64,000 nt of DNA from Bacillota bacterium (GTDB lineage: Bacteria > Bacillota > Clostridia > DSM-8532). The translations under genes were made by a program, and so were the position numbers. Where the stretch lies: the NCBI GenBank assembly GCA_023411795.1, contig JAEYOK010000016.1:124001-188000 (forward strand). Reading direction: 5' to 3'. This document shows positions 26,043 to 34,791 of the stretch, piece by piece (position 1 is the stretch's first letter; every line of letters starts with the position of its first letter). The notes beneath the pieces are model-generated. The model worked only from the letters and a program-made list of their open reading frames with translations. It searched no databases and was not told the origin of the DNA.

Positions 26043-27218
26043 TCAATCGGGTCCATGACGACTTCTTGGGACAACACCTCTTTTCTCCATGATGCCCTTG
26101 CAGCAGATGCACTGAATTATATAGCTAGGCTTTACCGTGGTAAAAGGTTCTGAAGATCTTTGACCTAAAGAATCGTCCTTTGTAACCTGTGACTCAGGTT
26201 TTTCCCTGAAGGTTATCAGTCTATGGCACTTCTCAACGTTGATAGCTCTGTTGCGATTACTCAAAAATCCATAATATCGTATTTTTACAAATCTATCCGG
26301 CAATACATGTAGCAAGTACCTTCGAATAAACTCTACAGGGGTTACGTTCATGATTTTTTCTTTACCATCTCTGTTATCTTTCCACCTAAAGGATACTTTG
26401 TTGGAGTCATTACTCATGATGCGACTATTTGAGATGGCGACTCGGTTCAGATACCTGCTCAGATATTCTATGACAATACTCGCAGTTGAGAAAGGTGGCC
26501 TGACATGGACAATCCATCCTTTTGAAAAAAGACGTTGCTTAAACTGCCCGAATTGTTTTGGTTTTTCGAGATAAGCCTGTTCTCCAAAATATTTGATTCT
26601 ACCCTTAAGATGAAGCTGCATAAACAAATGCATGAACTTTCCTCGAAAGACTTGAGATAAAACATGAACGGGCATAAAATATCTGCGGTGGCTTATGTCA
26701 AGCCAATAGTCACCTTGACCACTGATTCCGCCTCCGGGTATCAGAACGTGTAAATGTGGATGCTGCATCAAATTTTGCCCCCACGTATGAAGAACAGACA
26801 TAAAGCCAATTTTAGCTCCTAAATACTTCCTATCCAAAGATAATTCGGTTAAAGTCTCGGCAGCAGCCTTAAAAAGAATGCCGTACATTAACTTTTGGTT
26901 CTGTTGGATAACCCCATTCAATTCAGAAGGTACTGTAAAGATGATATGGTAGTACGCTATAGGCAACATTTCCTCCTGACGCTTTTCAATCCACTGTTTT
27001 TTTGTTTCCCCTTGGCATTGAGGGCAATGACGATTACGACAGGAATGGTAATAAATTAGTTTTGTACCGCAGTCATTACACTGCAATATATGTCCGCCAA
27101 GACTTGCTGTACGACAGTGCTCTATAGCACTCATGGCTTTTAACTGATTCAAGGGTAGTAAATGATCTGAACGGTATCCGGGACCATTTCGCCTAAAAAT
27201 ATCACCAATTGTGTTCAT
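26043..27218 (-). CDS. tnpA: IS91-like HUH transposase
   Basis: The 391-residue protein has an N-terminal zinc-binding transposase domain (cysteines in LQCNDCG and CRNRHCPQCQ), a catalytic domain with the HUH motif HPHLHVLIPGGG, and a later conserved tyrosine in YLSRYLNRVAISNSRI. IS91-type enzymes move single-stranded DNA by rolling-circle transposition and insert near a short tetranucleotide without target duplication. The start overlaps the stop of the recombinase gene by four bases (ATGA), so the two are translationally coupled. Size is within the family range and the frame is intact. Confidence 0.93.
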   Translation of the reverse strand: MNTIGDIFRRNGPGYRSDHLLPLNQLKAMSAIEHCRTASLGGHILQCNDCGTKLIYYHSCRNRHCPQCQGETKKQWIEKRQEEMLPIAYYHIIFTVPSELNGVIQQNQKLMYGILFKAAAETLTELSLDRKYLGAKIGFMSVLHTWGQNLMQHPHLHVLIPGGGISGQGDYWLDISHRRYFMPVHVLSQVFRGKFMHLFMQLHLKGRIKYFGEQAYLEKPKQFGQFKQRLFSKGWIVHVRPPFSTASIVIEYLSRYLNRVAISNSRIMSNDSNKVSFRWKDNRDGKEKIMNVTPVEFIRRYLLHVLPDRFVKIRYYGFLSNRNRAINVEKCHRLITFREKPESQVTKDDSLGQRSSEPFTTVKPSYIIQCICCKGIMEKRGVVPRSRHGPD

Positions 27219-28060
27219 CTTTTTAAGTATAAGGCGTCATGAGGGTTCTGGATTCGCAATGCCTTATGATGCGTGACGTGTATATATATTGAGGTTGTTT
27301 TTACGTTGGAATGGCCCATAAGTTTTTGTAGGTGATAAATATCTACACCACTCTCAAGCATATGAGTTGCAAAACTATGTCTGATACTATGAACTGTGAG
27401 TGGCTTGTTAATATCAGCCTTGATTAATGCCTTTTTAAATGCCGCTTGAATCGTCCTTGTCGTGATTTGGTTGTCTGCTTCATCTCCAGGAAACAGATAT
27501 TCTTTTGGTTGAAAAGCTTTGTAATAGCAAATTAGTGTGGCTAGCGCTGTTTTGGACAGGAGAGTATAACGCTCCTTGTTACCTTTTCCTTGTCGAATAC
27601 GAATACTCATATCTTTACGGTTGATATCACCAATCTTTAAATTAGTAACTTCGCTGATCCTCAAGCCGCCACAGTAGACGAGTTGAAAGATGGCTTGATG
27701 CTTGATATTTCTGATGGCATTGAAGAATCTCAGAATTTCATCTTGACTAAATGGCAGGGGAAGCCGTCTTTTAGATTTACTTCTGGGAATCTTAAAGGAC
27801 TCCCATTCTTGCTTAAGAGTAATTTCATAAAGAAATTTAATGGAGCTATAGCTTTGGTTAATAAAACTGGTGCTTTTCTTTTCCTCCACCAAAGTGTAAA
27901 GATATGCCTTGATTTCTGATTCACATAGCTCTGTCGGGCTCTTATGAAAATACCTGACAAAACGTAGGATGTGATTTAAATATGATTTTTGTGTTGTCGT
28001 AGCAAAATTCCGAAGTTCCATATCTCGGATAAATTGCTCTCTTAAAGTTAATCTTTGCAT
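27215..28060 (-). CDS. Tyrosine recombinase of the IS91-like module
   Basis: The 281-residue protein has an N-terminal SAM-like DNA-binding domain (about 1-90) and a catalytic domain with Arg in CGGLRISEVTNL, Lys in GKGNKERYTLL, HSIRHSFATHMLESG, and the Tyr in MGHSNVKTTSIYIHV. It is the size of XerC/XerD. A second phage-integrase-type ORF upstream of and overlapping tnpA is known in several IS91-family elements. It lacks the extra patch of integron integrases between the Lys strand and the His-X-X-Arg box, so IntI identity is not supported. GGGAG lies 6-7 nt before its ATG. Confidence 0.93.
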   Translation of the reverse strand: MQRLTLREQFIRDMELRNFATTTQKSYLNHILRFVRYFHKSPTELCESEIKAYLYTLVEEKKSTSFINQSYSSIKFLYEITLKQEWESFKIPRSKSKRRLPLPFSQDEILRFFNAIRNIKHQAIFQLVYCGGLRISEVTNLKIGDINRKDMSIRIRQGKGNKERYTLLSKTALATLICYYKAFQPKEYLFPGDEADNQITTRTIQAAFKKALIKADINKPLTVHSIRHSFATHMLESGVDIYHLQKLMGHSNVKTTSIYIHVTHHKALRIQNPHDALYLKR

Positions 28061-28136
28061 AAAAAAACTCCCTTCATGTTTTCTTTTAAGTGTAAAACAT
28101 GATATGGAGTTCTGTCTTGCTACTTTATTCTAAGCC

Positions 28137-28231
28137 ACCGCGCAAGCGGTTTAGTTCAACTACTGCATTTACGTATTATATTTCGTAAATGAAACTGATC
28201 TGGTAGGATTTACGAACTTGATTTCGTTAAT
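28137..28231. repeat. Hairpin and two tandem inverted-arm sites upstream of the recombinase
   Basis: ACCGC-gcaa-GCGGT (28137-28150) is a short stable hairpin of the kind found at IS91-family ends. It is followed by ATTTACG-N10-CGTAAAT at 28167-28190 and ATTTACG-N10-CGTTAAT at 28208-28231, repeated with a 41-nt period. Both 10-nt spacers end in ATTT or TTT. These have the arm/spacer layout of tyrosine-recombinase core sites. Confidence 0.5.
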
Positions 28232-28382
28232 GCAAATTGTAGATGAATGATTGGTCGCTATTTTATGTCTAATCTTATGATTACTGGGTCATATCATCAA
28301 TGCGATCTATAGATGTGAAGTTGATGTCTTTCCTAAGTATACCATATTCTTCTAAATTGACAAACTATCAAAATCAATACAT

Positions 28383-28422
28383 TAAAAAGAGCCAAACAAA
28401 AGTATCACCTTTCATTTGGCTC
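28383..28422 (-). terminator. Terminator after the foldase gene
   Basis: Reading leftward, GAGCCAAA pairs with TTTGGCTC, followed by TTTTTAAT. It lies 30 nt after the stop of the PrsA/SurA-like gene and ends the long leftward transcript. The region 28232-28382 holds nothing else I can recognise. Confidence 0.85.
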
Positions 28423-28450
28423 AATAAGATATTATTAATTGATTCAGTTT

Positions 28451-29584
28451 TTATTTATAGGATATTGAGTCATATACACGGTCGTTTTTAATTATATTGT
28501 ACTGTGGCTCTAAGCCCCAGTTATCAATGGCGTTGTTATAGAAGTTTTCACGATCCGCAGTATCCATATCTTTCTTTACTGTGTCTTTCACATCATCAAA
28601 TGTTGTTCTGCTGTCTATCTTTGCAATATATATGAAATTATTGGTCTCAATAATATCAGTATCACCGATATTGTTTTCAAATGCCCACTCAATAAGATTC
28701 CACTCTATATAATACTCATAAATAGTATCCTCGTTATATGCCAATTTTGCCTTTCCAATGATATCATCCTCTCCGGATGCCTTTTCATCGGTATATTTTG
28801 CAATGAGTTGATCGATGTTCTCACCCTGTTGGATTTTACTTAATACTTCTTCTGCAGTCTTTTTCTTGGTAGCAATAGCTTCTTCGGTAAGGGCTACACC
28901 TGAGTCATCGAACTTATATAAGGTCACATAGCTTATATCGACCTTGTCATACTGCTTTATATCTTTATCATACTCAGCTTTTATTTCATCTTCGCTATAA
29001 GACTTTTCAGTATAGTTGTCTTCCAGATATTTATTCTTAAATTCTCCTATCAGACTGAATTTTTCGTATATGCTCTGAAGATCCTTAGAGCTTATCTTGT
29101 ATTGCTCCTGAAATTGCTTTTCAGTCATTTGACTCTTTACAGAGTTTATTAATGAAGCAACCTCATTTTTTATTTCCGCATCAATTTTAAAGCCTGCTTC
29201 TTTTGCTTTAATGTATTGAATGGTAAACTCCTTGGAAAAATCTAATGCTTTACTTTTGGCAGCCTCATATGGGTCCTGCCCATCGGCAGGAGTTGTCCAG
29301 AATTCTTTCTTTTCCTCTTCAGTTGTAAGGCCCTCGTTTGTTTCGGTAGAAACTATTTGCTGCTCAAGGAAAAACTGATAATCTGATTTTGATATCCGAT
29401 GTCCGTCAACTGTTGCCACATAACTTCCGGAATCTACAATGAAGTATACGGCAGCAATGATTATTATTATAGCAATGGCAACAATAAATCTTGTTCTTTT
29501 TATTTCTCGCTGTGTTCTTATTAATTTTTTCTTCGTGGACGTACTCGCTTTATCCTTAAGTGTTTTCTTATCCATATGTTCCAT
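28451..29584 (-). CDS. Membrane-anchored SurA/PrsA-like foldase
   Basis: The protein has a basic cytoplasmic N-terminus (KKKLIRTQREIKRTR), one membrane helix near residues 35-55 (numbered from 29584), a SurA_N-like helical domain and a C-terminal region similar to parvulin-type chaperones. I do not see a clear, complete parvulin active-site set, so it may be chaperone only. ATG at 29584 or 29575 are both better starts than the TTG at 29623. It follows mfd closely, as in other clostridia. Likely role: folding of exported proteins on the outer face of the membrane. Confidence 0.75.
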   Translation of the reverse strand: MEHMDKKTLKDKASTSTKKKLIRTQREIKRTRFIVAIAIIIIIAAVYFIVDSGSYVATVDGHRISKSDYQFFLEQQIVSTETNEGLTTEEEKKEFWTTPADGQDPYEAAKSKALDFSKEFTIQYIKAKEAGFKIDAEIKNEVASLINSVKSQMTEKQFQEQYKISSKDLQSIYEKFSLIGEFKNKYLEDNYTEKSYSEDEIKAEYDKDIKQYDKVDISYVTLYKFDDSGVALTEEAIATKKKTAEEVLSKIQQGENIDQLIAKYTDEKASGEDDIIGKAKLAYNEDTIYEYYIEWNLIEWAFENNIGDTDIIETNNFIYIAKIDSRTTFDDVKDTVKKDMDTADRENFYNNAIDNWGLEPQYNIIKNDRVYDSISYK

Positions 29585-29663
29585 CCTTTTCCCCGATAAA
29601 TAATTTAAGTATCTTTCACCCAAAAAGCTTGGCTATAAACCAACTTAATTATATCATAACTCT

Positions 29664-32600
29664 TCAAAGCTCTAACTTCAATTTCTGAAGGTCGTGTAAT
29701 AGAATTTTAATATTTTCTATTACTTCCCTAGGCTTATATCCCTTTGTTCTGAGTGAGAGGTATGGTTGCTTTCCGGCACTAAACATAAGCTTTCCCTTCC
29801 ACTTACTCATCAGTTCGCCGATCTTTTCCAATGGCAATCCGCCATGTTCGGAAAAGATAAAGAGTATAGCATCCTCCTTCTCTTTAATCGACGCAAAACC
29901 TAATTTCGCCGCAAGATTTTTGATAAATGCAACCTCAATTAGAAGCTCTGTCTCCTTAGGTATATCGCCATATCTATCAATAAGCTCGTCCTTCATATCC
30001 AGTATATCTTCCTGGGTCTCGACACAGGCAATTGTCCGGTACATGTCTATTCTCTGCTCCTCATCACTTATATAAGCAGAATCGATATATGCGTTTGTTA
30101 AAAGCTCCACAGTGGTATCAACCGCTCTGTTAGTGGATGCATTACCTTTAAGCTCGGTTATTGTCTCATCCAGCAGCTTCAAATACATATCATATCCGAC
30201 CGATTCCATATGCCCATGCTGTTCTGAGCCCAAAAGATTCCCTGCTCCGCGTATTTGCAAGTCACGCATTGCTATCTTGAATCCTGATCCAAACTCGGTA
30301 AATTCTTTTATAGCCTTCAAGCGCTTCTCTGCTATTTCACTTAAAACTTTGTCCCGCTTATAGGTTAAATATGCATAGGCCAAACGATTCGATCTTCCTA
30401 CCCTTCCCCGAAGCTGATAAAGCTGGGCAAGCCCCAGACGGTCTGCGTCCTCCACTAGAATAGTATTAACGTTGGGCATATCGATACCTGATTCTATGAT
30501 TGTTGTGCAGACCAATACATCAAAATCCTTGTCAAGGAATGACTGAATTATTCTTTCAAGCTCCCGCTCACCCATCTGTCCATGAGCATAATTAACTCTC
30601 GCTTCAGGAACTAAGCTTTGTAGCTGTGCCATCTTGGACTGTATTCCTCTGACTCTGTTATATAGATAGAATACCTGCCCTCCTCTGGCCAATTCTCTGT
30701 TTATGGCACTCTGAATTATATCATCCCGGTGCTCCATCACATAGGTTTGAACAGGATATCTGTGCTCTGGAGGATCCTCCAGTGTGCTGATATCTCTAAT
30801 ACCCGACAAAGACATATTTAGTGTTCTGGGTATGGGCGTTGCTGATAGGGTTAATATATCAACCTTTGGATAACGTAGCTTAATAGTCTCTTTATGTTCT
30901 ACTCCGAAACGTTGTTCCTCATCAATAATAAGAAGACCTATATCTTTAAATTTAACAGCCTCTCCCAATATCATATGAGTACCAATCAGGATGTCAATCC
31001 TTCCGCTTTTTACATCCCTGATAATAGCCTTCTGCTCAGATTCCGACCTAAATCGGCTTAACATTTCAATGGTGATGGGAAATCCGGCAAATCTTTTCTT
31101 TAAGGTTTCATAATGTTGAGCGGCTAAAACAGTTGTAGGCACAAGAAACGCAACCTGCTTACTATCCATTACTGCTTTAAAAGCCGCACGAATAGCCACT
31201 TCGGTTTTTCCGTACCCCACATCACCACACAGAAGCCTATCCATGATAATGTCGGATTCCATATCTTTCTTTATCTCTTCAACACACCTTAACTGGTCCG
31301 GTGTTTCTTCAAAAGAGAAGGTATCTTCAAACTGCTTTTGCCAAACCGTATCAGTTGCAAAAGCATGGCCTTTGGAGTTCCTTCGCTCGGCTTGGATACG
31401 GATTAGATCATCAGCTAAAGCCTTAAGGGATTCCTTTACCTTTGCTTTTGCCTTAGCCCACTCGGTTCCTCCTAATTTATTCAATCTGGGCTCTTTGCCC
31501 TCAGAACCTATATATTTTTGAATTAAATCCATACTCGTGGTAGGGATATATAGTGACCCGCCGTCTTTGTATGATATCTTCAGATAATCCCTTCTGATAC
31601 CCTCAACAACCAGCTGTTCTATACCGTTATAGATACCTATACCATGTGCCTGATGGACTACAAAATCCCCTACCTTCAGGTCTGTGAAGGATGATATCCG
31701 CTTTCCCTTCTCGTAAGTTTTTTTTCTGGCTCGACCCCGATTTCCTGATATATCGCTTTCAGACAAGAACACGAGCTTTTCGTCGCTGTATACAAATCCG
31801 GTCTGAAGGTGTCCATCAATTGCAAGAACCGAAGAATTAGCCGGCCAGGCTCCATCTTCCTGACCAATAATAGCGTTAACTCCATATTCTCTTAAATCTT
31901 CGGTAAATTTATTAATTCTATCTTTTGAGGAGCACAGGATCACTACCCGATAGTCTTCGGCTGTCCATTTTTTTATGTCTTCGCTTATTAGTTCAAGCTT
32001 TCCTTTGTATGAACTTACACTGGAACCCCTTACTTCAACCCTTTCAGCCTCTCTACCGTTGATTGAATAATCATCGTCAAGAGACTCTAGGGTGATGAAG
32101 CTGTTGTTTTTAGCTCCTTCTAATAATGTCTCCAGGTCAAAGAGCATGGAAAAAGTACCGTTCAGGATTATGCCTTTCTCTAAAAGAGTCTCGCACATAT
32201 TAGTCAGTGCTTCCTGCTCATTGTTCATCCTCTCCTGTGTTCTGTGGGGTTCCTCAAAAAAAACAAGATGCCTGCCCTTAAGATAATCAAAAAGACTCGC
32301 TTTCTTTTCGAGCAGATATGGGATAAACTTATCAACTCCGGTGAAATAGTGGTTGTCCTGAAGTTTTTCAATATACCTTCCAATATTCTTAGTAAGAAGG
32401 GGGCGGATCTCCTCTGAAATAAGCGGCAGGGTTTCATCCAGAGCTTTTTTTATTCTATCTGAAATTACACTGATTTGATCCCTAGAATAGACTATTTCTC
32501 TTGCAGGGTATATATTTAGCTCCTCGCATTGACCCACCGACCGCTGGGTATCCTCAGAAAACCATCGCATTGAATCAATTTCTATGTCAAAAAACTCAAG

Positions 32601-33173
32601 CCTGCAGGGCATCTCACAATTGACCGGAAAAATATCCAGAATTCCTCCGCGTTTGGAGTACTGTCCCCGGCCTTCAACTTTCTCTTCTCTTTCGTAACCC
32701 ATCTCCAGAAGCTTCATTTCTAAGAGATTTCCATCAACCGTTTCACCCGGCTTAAGGGTTATAAGCCGTTTCCCAAAATCATCAGGATCCATCAAATAGT
32801 GCATTAGAGCTTCGGCTGATGTAACTATGAATTGGTAATCGTCATTGATGATTCTTGCCAATGAGGCTATTCTTCCGTGAGTTTGTTCAAAGCTTCTGGC
32901 TTCCACGTCATATAACATGATCTCACGGTTGGATAAAAATACAGCTCTATCACCTGTAAGATATGATAAATCAAGATAGGCCTGGCGAGCCTGCATTTCA
33001 TTCCAAGCCACATAAAGGCCTTTAAGTCCGGCCATCTCAGCAACGGTATTTGCTATATGTCGCTTTTGTGAATCAGAAACACCATGAACAACCGAATCGT
33101 TGCCGACCTTTGCCAAGCCTGCCAGATGATTTATCTTTTTTGATTCATTCATCACTGAGGTAATAAGTTTCAT
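29664..33173 (-). CDS. mfd: Transcription-repair coupling factor Mfd
   Basis: This 1169-residue ATP-dependent translocase releases stalled RNA polymerase and recruits UvrA. It shows the N-terminal UvrB-homology region (RGGILDIFPVN), the RNAP-interaction domain (FVVHQAHGIGIYNG), Walker A CGDVGYGKTEVA, the helicase box IIDEEQRFGVEHKE, TRG-like motifs (QLRGRVGRSNR) and a C-terminal TRCF domain. Length and order are standard. uvrC is also in this window (47499-49325). Confidence 0.98.
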   Translation of the reverse strand: MKLITSVMNESKKINHLAGLAKVGNDSVVHGVSDSQKRHIANTVAEMAGLKGLYVAWNEMQARQAYLDLSYLTGDRAVFLSNREIMLYDVEARSFEQTHGRIASLARIINDDYQFIVTSAEALMHYLMDPDDFGKRLITLKPGETVDGNLLEMKLLEMGYEREEKVEGRGQYSKRGGILDIFPVNCEMPCRLEFFDIEIDSMRWFSEDTQRSVGQCEELNIYPAREIVYSRDQISVISDRIKKALDETLPLISEEIRPLLTKNIGRYIEKLQDNHYFTGVDKFIPYLLEKKASLFDYLKGRHLVFFEEPHRTQERMNNEQEALTNMCETLLEKGIILNGTFSMLFDLETLLEGAKNNSFITLESLDDDYSINGREAERVEVRGSSVSSYKGKLELISEDIKKWTAEDYRVVILCSSKDRINKFTEDLREYGVNAIIGQEDGAWPANSSVLAIDGHLQTGFVYSDEKLVFLSESDISGNRGRARKKTYEKGKRISSFTDLKVGDFVVHQAHGIGIYNGIEQLVVEGIRRDYLKISYKDGGSLYIPTTSMDLIQKYIGSEGKEPRLNKLGGTEWAKAKAKVKESLKALADDLIRIQAERRNSKGHAFATDTVWQKQFEDTFSFEETPDQLRCVEEIKKDMESDIIMDRLLCGDVGYGKTEVAIRAAFKAVMDSKQVAFLVPTTVLAAQHYETLKKRFAGFPITIEMLSRFRSESEQKAIIRDVKSGRIDILIGTHMILGEAVKFKDIGLLIIDEEQRFGVEHKETIKLRYPKVDILTLSATPIPRTLNMSLSGIRDISTLEDPPEHRYPVQTYVMEHRDDIIQSAINRELARGGQVFYLYNRVRGIQSKMAQLQSLVPEARVNYAHGQMGERELERIIQSFLDKDFDVLVCTTIIESGIDMPNVNTILVEDADRLGLAQLYQLRGRVGRSNRLAYAYLTYKRDKVLSEIAEKRLKAIKEFTEFGSGFKIAMRDLQIRGAGNLLGSEQHGHMESVGYDMYLKLLDETITELKGNASTNRAVDTTVELLTNAYIDSAYISDEEQRIDMYRTIACVETQEDILDMKDELIDRYGDIPKETELLIEVAFIKNLAAKLGFASIKEKEDAILFIFSEHGGLPLEKIGELMSKWKGKLMFSAGKQPYLSLRTKGYKPREVIENIKILLHDLQKLKLEL

Positions 33174-33185
33174 AATAACCTTCTT

Positions 33186-33908
33186 TTATCCGGTTATGCC
33201 TTGCATCAGCAACCAGAACACATTATCTGCATTGATTCCCAGAATGGTCTGAGTAGTAAGAGCCATACTGCGGAATATAGGGGTTGAAACGGCACCGATA
33301 AACCGGCTTATAAAGTCGTTTGGGACAAGGACAACGAGTGCCAGAAATGCCAGGCCGATATATTGCTCGTATCTTGCGAATTTGTAATATGCTTCCTCCG
33401 GAATAAAGGTGGATATCAGTCTTGACCCATCCAAAGGGGGTACCGGAATCATATTGAATATTGCCAGATTTATATTAACTGATACAAGAAAAAAGAAAAA
33501 CAAGGCCAAGTAAATAAAAAACTTAAACATACCTTCTGTATCAATCACAATGGCCCCTATATCAATCAGTTTTATAATGATGCCACCTATAAACATACTC
33601 ACAAATCCCAATAGAATATTGGACAGAGGACCCGCCATTGCCACAAGAATAGTACCTGAACGACGGTTCTTAAGATTCGCAAAGTTAACAGGCACAGGCT
33701 TTGCCCAGCCGAAACCCACTGTGTACATCATTAATACACCGACTAAATCCAGATGCTTAAATGGATTCAAGGTCAACCTACCTGCCATTTTTGCTGTAGG
33801 ATCACCCAACTTGTAAGCTACCCAGCCATGGGCAAGCTCGTGTACAGGTAATGCGAGAAACAATATTGGTGTCATTAGTAATATATTTTGTAACGATAAA
33901 AAATCCAT
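33186..33908 (-). CDS. Site-2 protease family (M50) zinc metalloprotease
   Basis: This polytopic membrane protein has the zinc motif HELAHGW near residues 23-29 (HExxH type) and the second conserved site NMIPVPPLDGSRL, in the LDG pattern of M50 proteases. It resembles YwhC-like peptidases rather than SpoIVFB. The ATG at 33908 with GAAGG 7 nt upstream is preferred to 33914. The substrate is unknown. It lies between dgkA and mfd. Confidence 0.9.
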   Translation of the reverse strand: MDFLSLQNILLMTPILFLALPVHELAHGWVAYKLGDPTAKMAGRLTLNPFKHLDLVGVLMMYTVGFGWAKPVPVNFANLKNRRSGTILVAMAGPLSNILLGFVSMFIGGIIIKLIDIGAIVIDTEGMFKFFIYLALFFFFLVSVNINLAIFNMIPVPPLDGSRLISTFIPEEAYYKFARYEQYIGLAFLALVVLVPNDFISRFIGAVSTPIFRSMALTTQTILGINADNVFWLLMQGITG

Positions 33909-33934
33909 AATCATGCCTTCTCTTAACGGTTGAT

Positions 33935-34300
33935 TTATTTCAGTAGATTGATAATTGGTTCAAGGAACACTATAACTCCGATTATAACCGAGATAACGGC
34001 GCTAAATAAAACCGCTCCGGCGCTGATATCTTTTACGTTCCTTGCTTTCTCAGAATATTGATCGGTTACCATGTCAGTTAGTATCTCAATTGCGGTATTA
34101 AACAATTCGCAAACAAAGACCAGACCTATAGCGAAAAACAATGCTAGCCATCGGGGGGTATCAATTCTCAAAAACAAGCCCATAAGGATTACCAGAAGGG
34201 CAGCGCCAATATGTATTTTCATATTTCTCTCAGTCGTAACGGCCGTTAAAAACCCTCTGAATGCATTTTTAAAGCTAGTGCCAATACTTTTATTCTTCAT
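33935..34300 (-). CDS. dgkA: Diacylglycerol/undecaprenol kinase DgkA family
   Basis: The 121-residue protein has three membrane helices and the family motif FNTAIEILTDMVTDQYSEKARNVKDISAGAV with the catalytic Glu in the NTAIE segment. In Gram-positive bacteria this family phosphorylates undecaprenol for cell-wall carrier recycling. It overlaps the ybeY stop by one base. The order phoH-pgpH-ybeY-dgkA is widely conserved in Firmicutes. Confidence 0.95.
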   Translation of the reverse strand: MKNKSIGTSFKNAFRGFLTAVTTERNMKIHIGAALLVILMGLFLRIDTPRWLALFFAIGLVFVCELFNTAIEILTDMVTDQYSEKARNVKDISAGAVLFSAVISVIIGVIVFLEPIINLLK

Positions 34301-34791
34301 TATCTGGGAATCCCCATTTCCTCTAATATACCTTCCTGAATGGAAAACATCTGCTTTTCATCTTCTTCAGATTCATGATCATAACCTAAAAGGTGCAATA
34401 TTCCATGTACAGCTAAAAAGGCAAATTCTCTCTCCGGTGAATGCCCGTAGTTTTGTGCCTGTTCCATTGCCTTTTCCACAGAAATAATTATATCTCCCAA
34501 AAAGACTCTGCCGGATTCCGGGTCAATATCGCCGGGTTCAATCATGGGTTCACCATTAACATATTCTATCAGTGGAAAGGAAAGAACGTCAGTCGGCTTA
34601 TCAATACCTCGGTGCTCCTGGTTCAACTCCTGTATACCCATATTATCTGTCAAAGTCACATAAGCCTCACATGGAATTGAAAACCCATTTCTTTTTACAC
34701 AGCGTTTAATGGATTTCTCAATTAGCTTAAGTGTCTCTTTGGATATTATCAGGCTCTTCTGCCTGTTGTAAATTGTTAGCTTCATTTTCAT
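34300..34791 (-). CDS. ybeY: Endoribonuclease/rRNA maturation factor YbeY
   Basis: YbeY is a single-strand RNase involved in 16S rRNA 3'-end maturation and ribosome quality control. The metal-binding HGILHLLGYDH motif and the downstream LEEMGIPR ending are present. AGGGGGA before ATG 34791 marks the start. The product is about 163 residues, near the family norm. The gene overlaps the 3' end of pgpH by about 65 nt. Confidence 0.95.
   Translation of the reverse strand: MKMKLTIYNRQKSLIISKETLKLIEKSIKRCVKRNGFSIPCEAYVTLTDNMGIQELNQEHRGIDKPTDVLSFPLIEYVNGEPMIEPGDIDPESGRVFLGDIIISVEKAMEQAQNYGHSPEREFAFLAVHGILHLLGYDHESEEDEKQMFSIQEGILEEMGIPR

Noticed and set aside
27215..28060. Reading the tyrosine recombinase as an integron integrase IntI
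   Set aside because: It is about 281 residues, has no extra patch between the Lys strand and the HxxR box, is fused in overlap with an IS91-like tnpA, and is not divergent from the cassettes.
28167..28190. Chromosomal dif site
   Set aside because: The arms differ from known Firmicute dif arms, two tandem copies occur, and the place next to a transposon recombinase explains it better.
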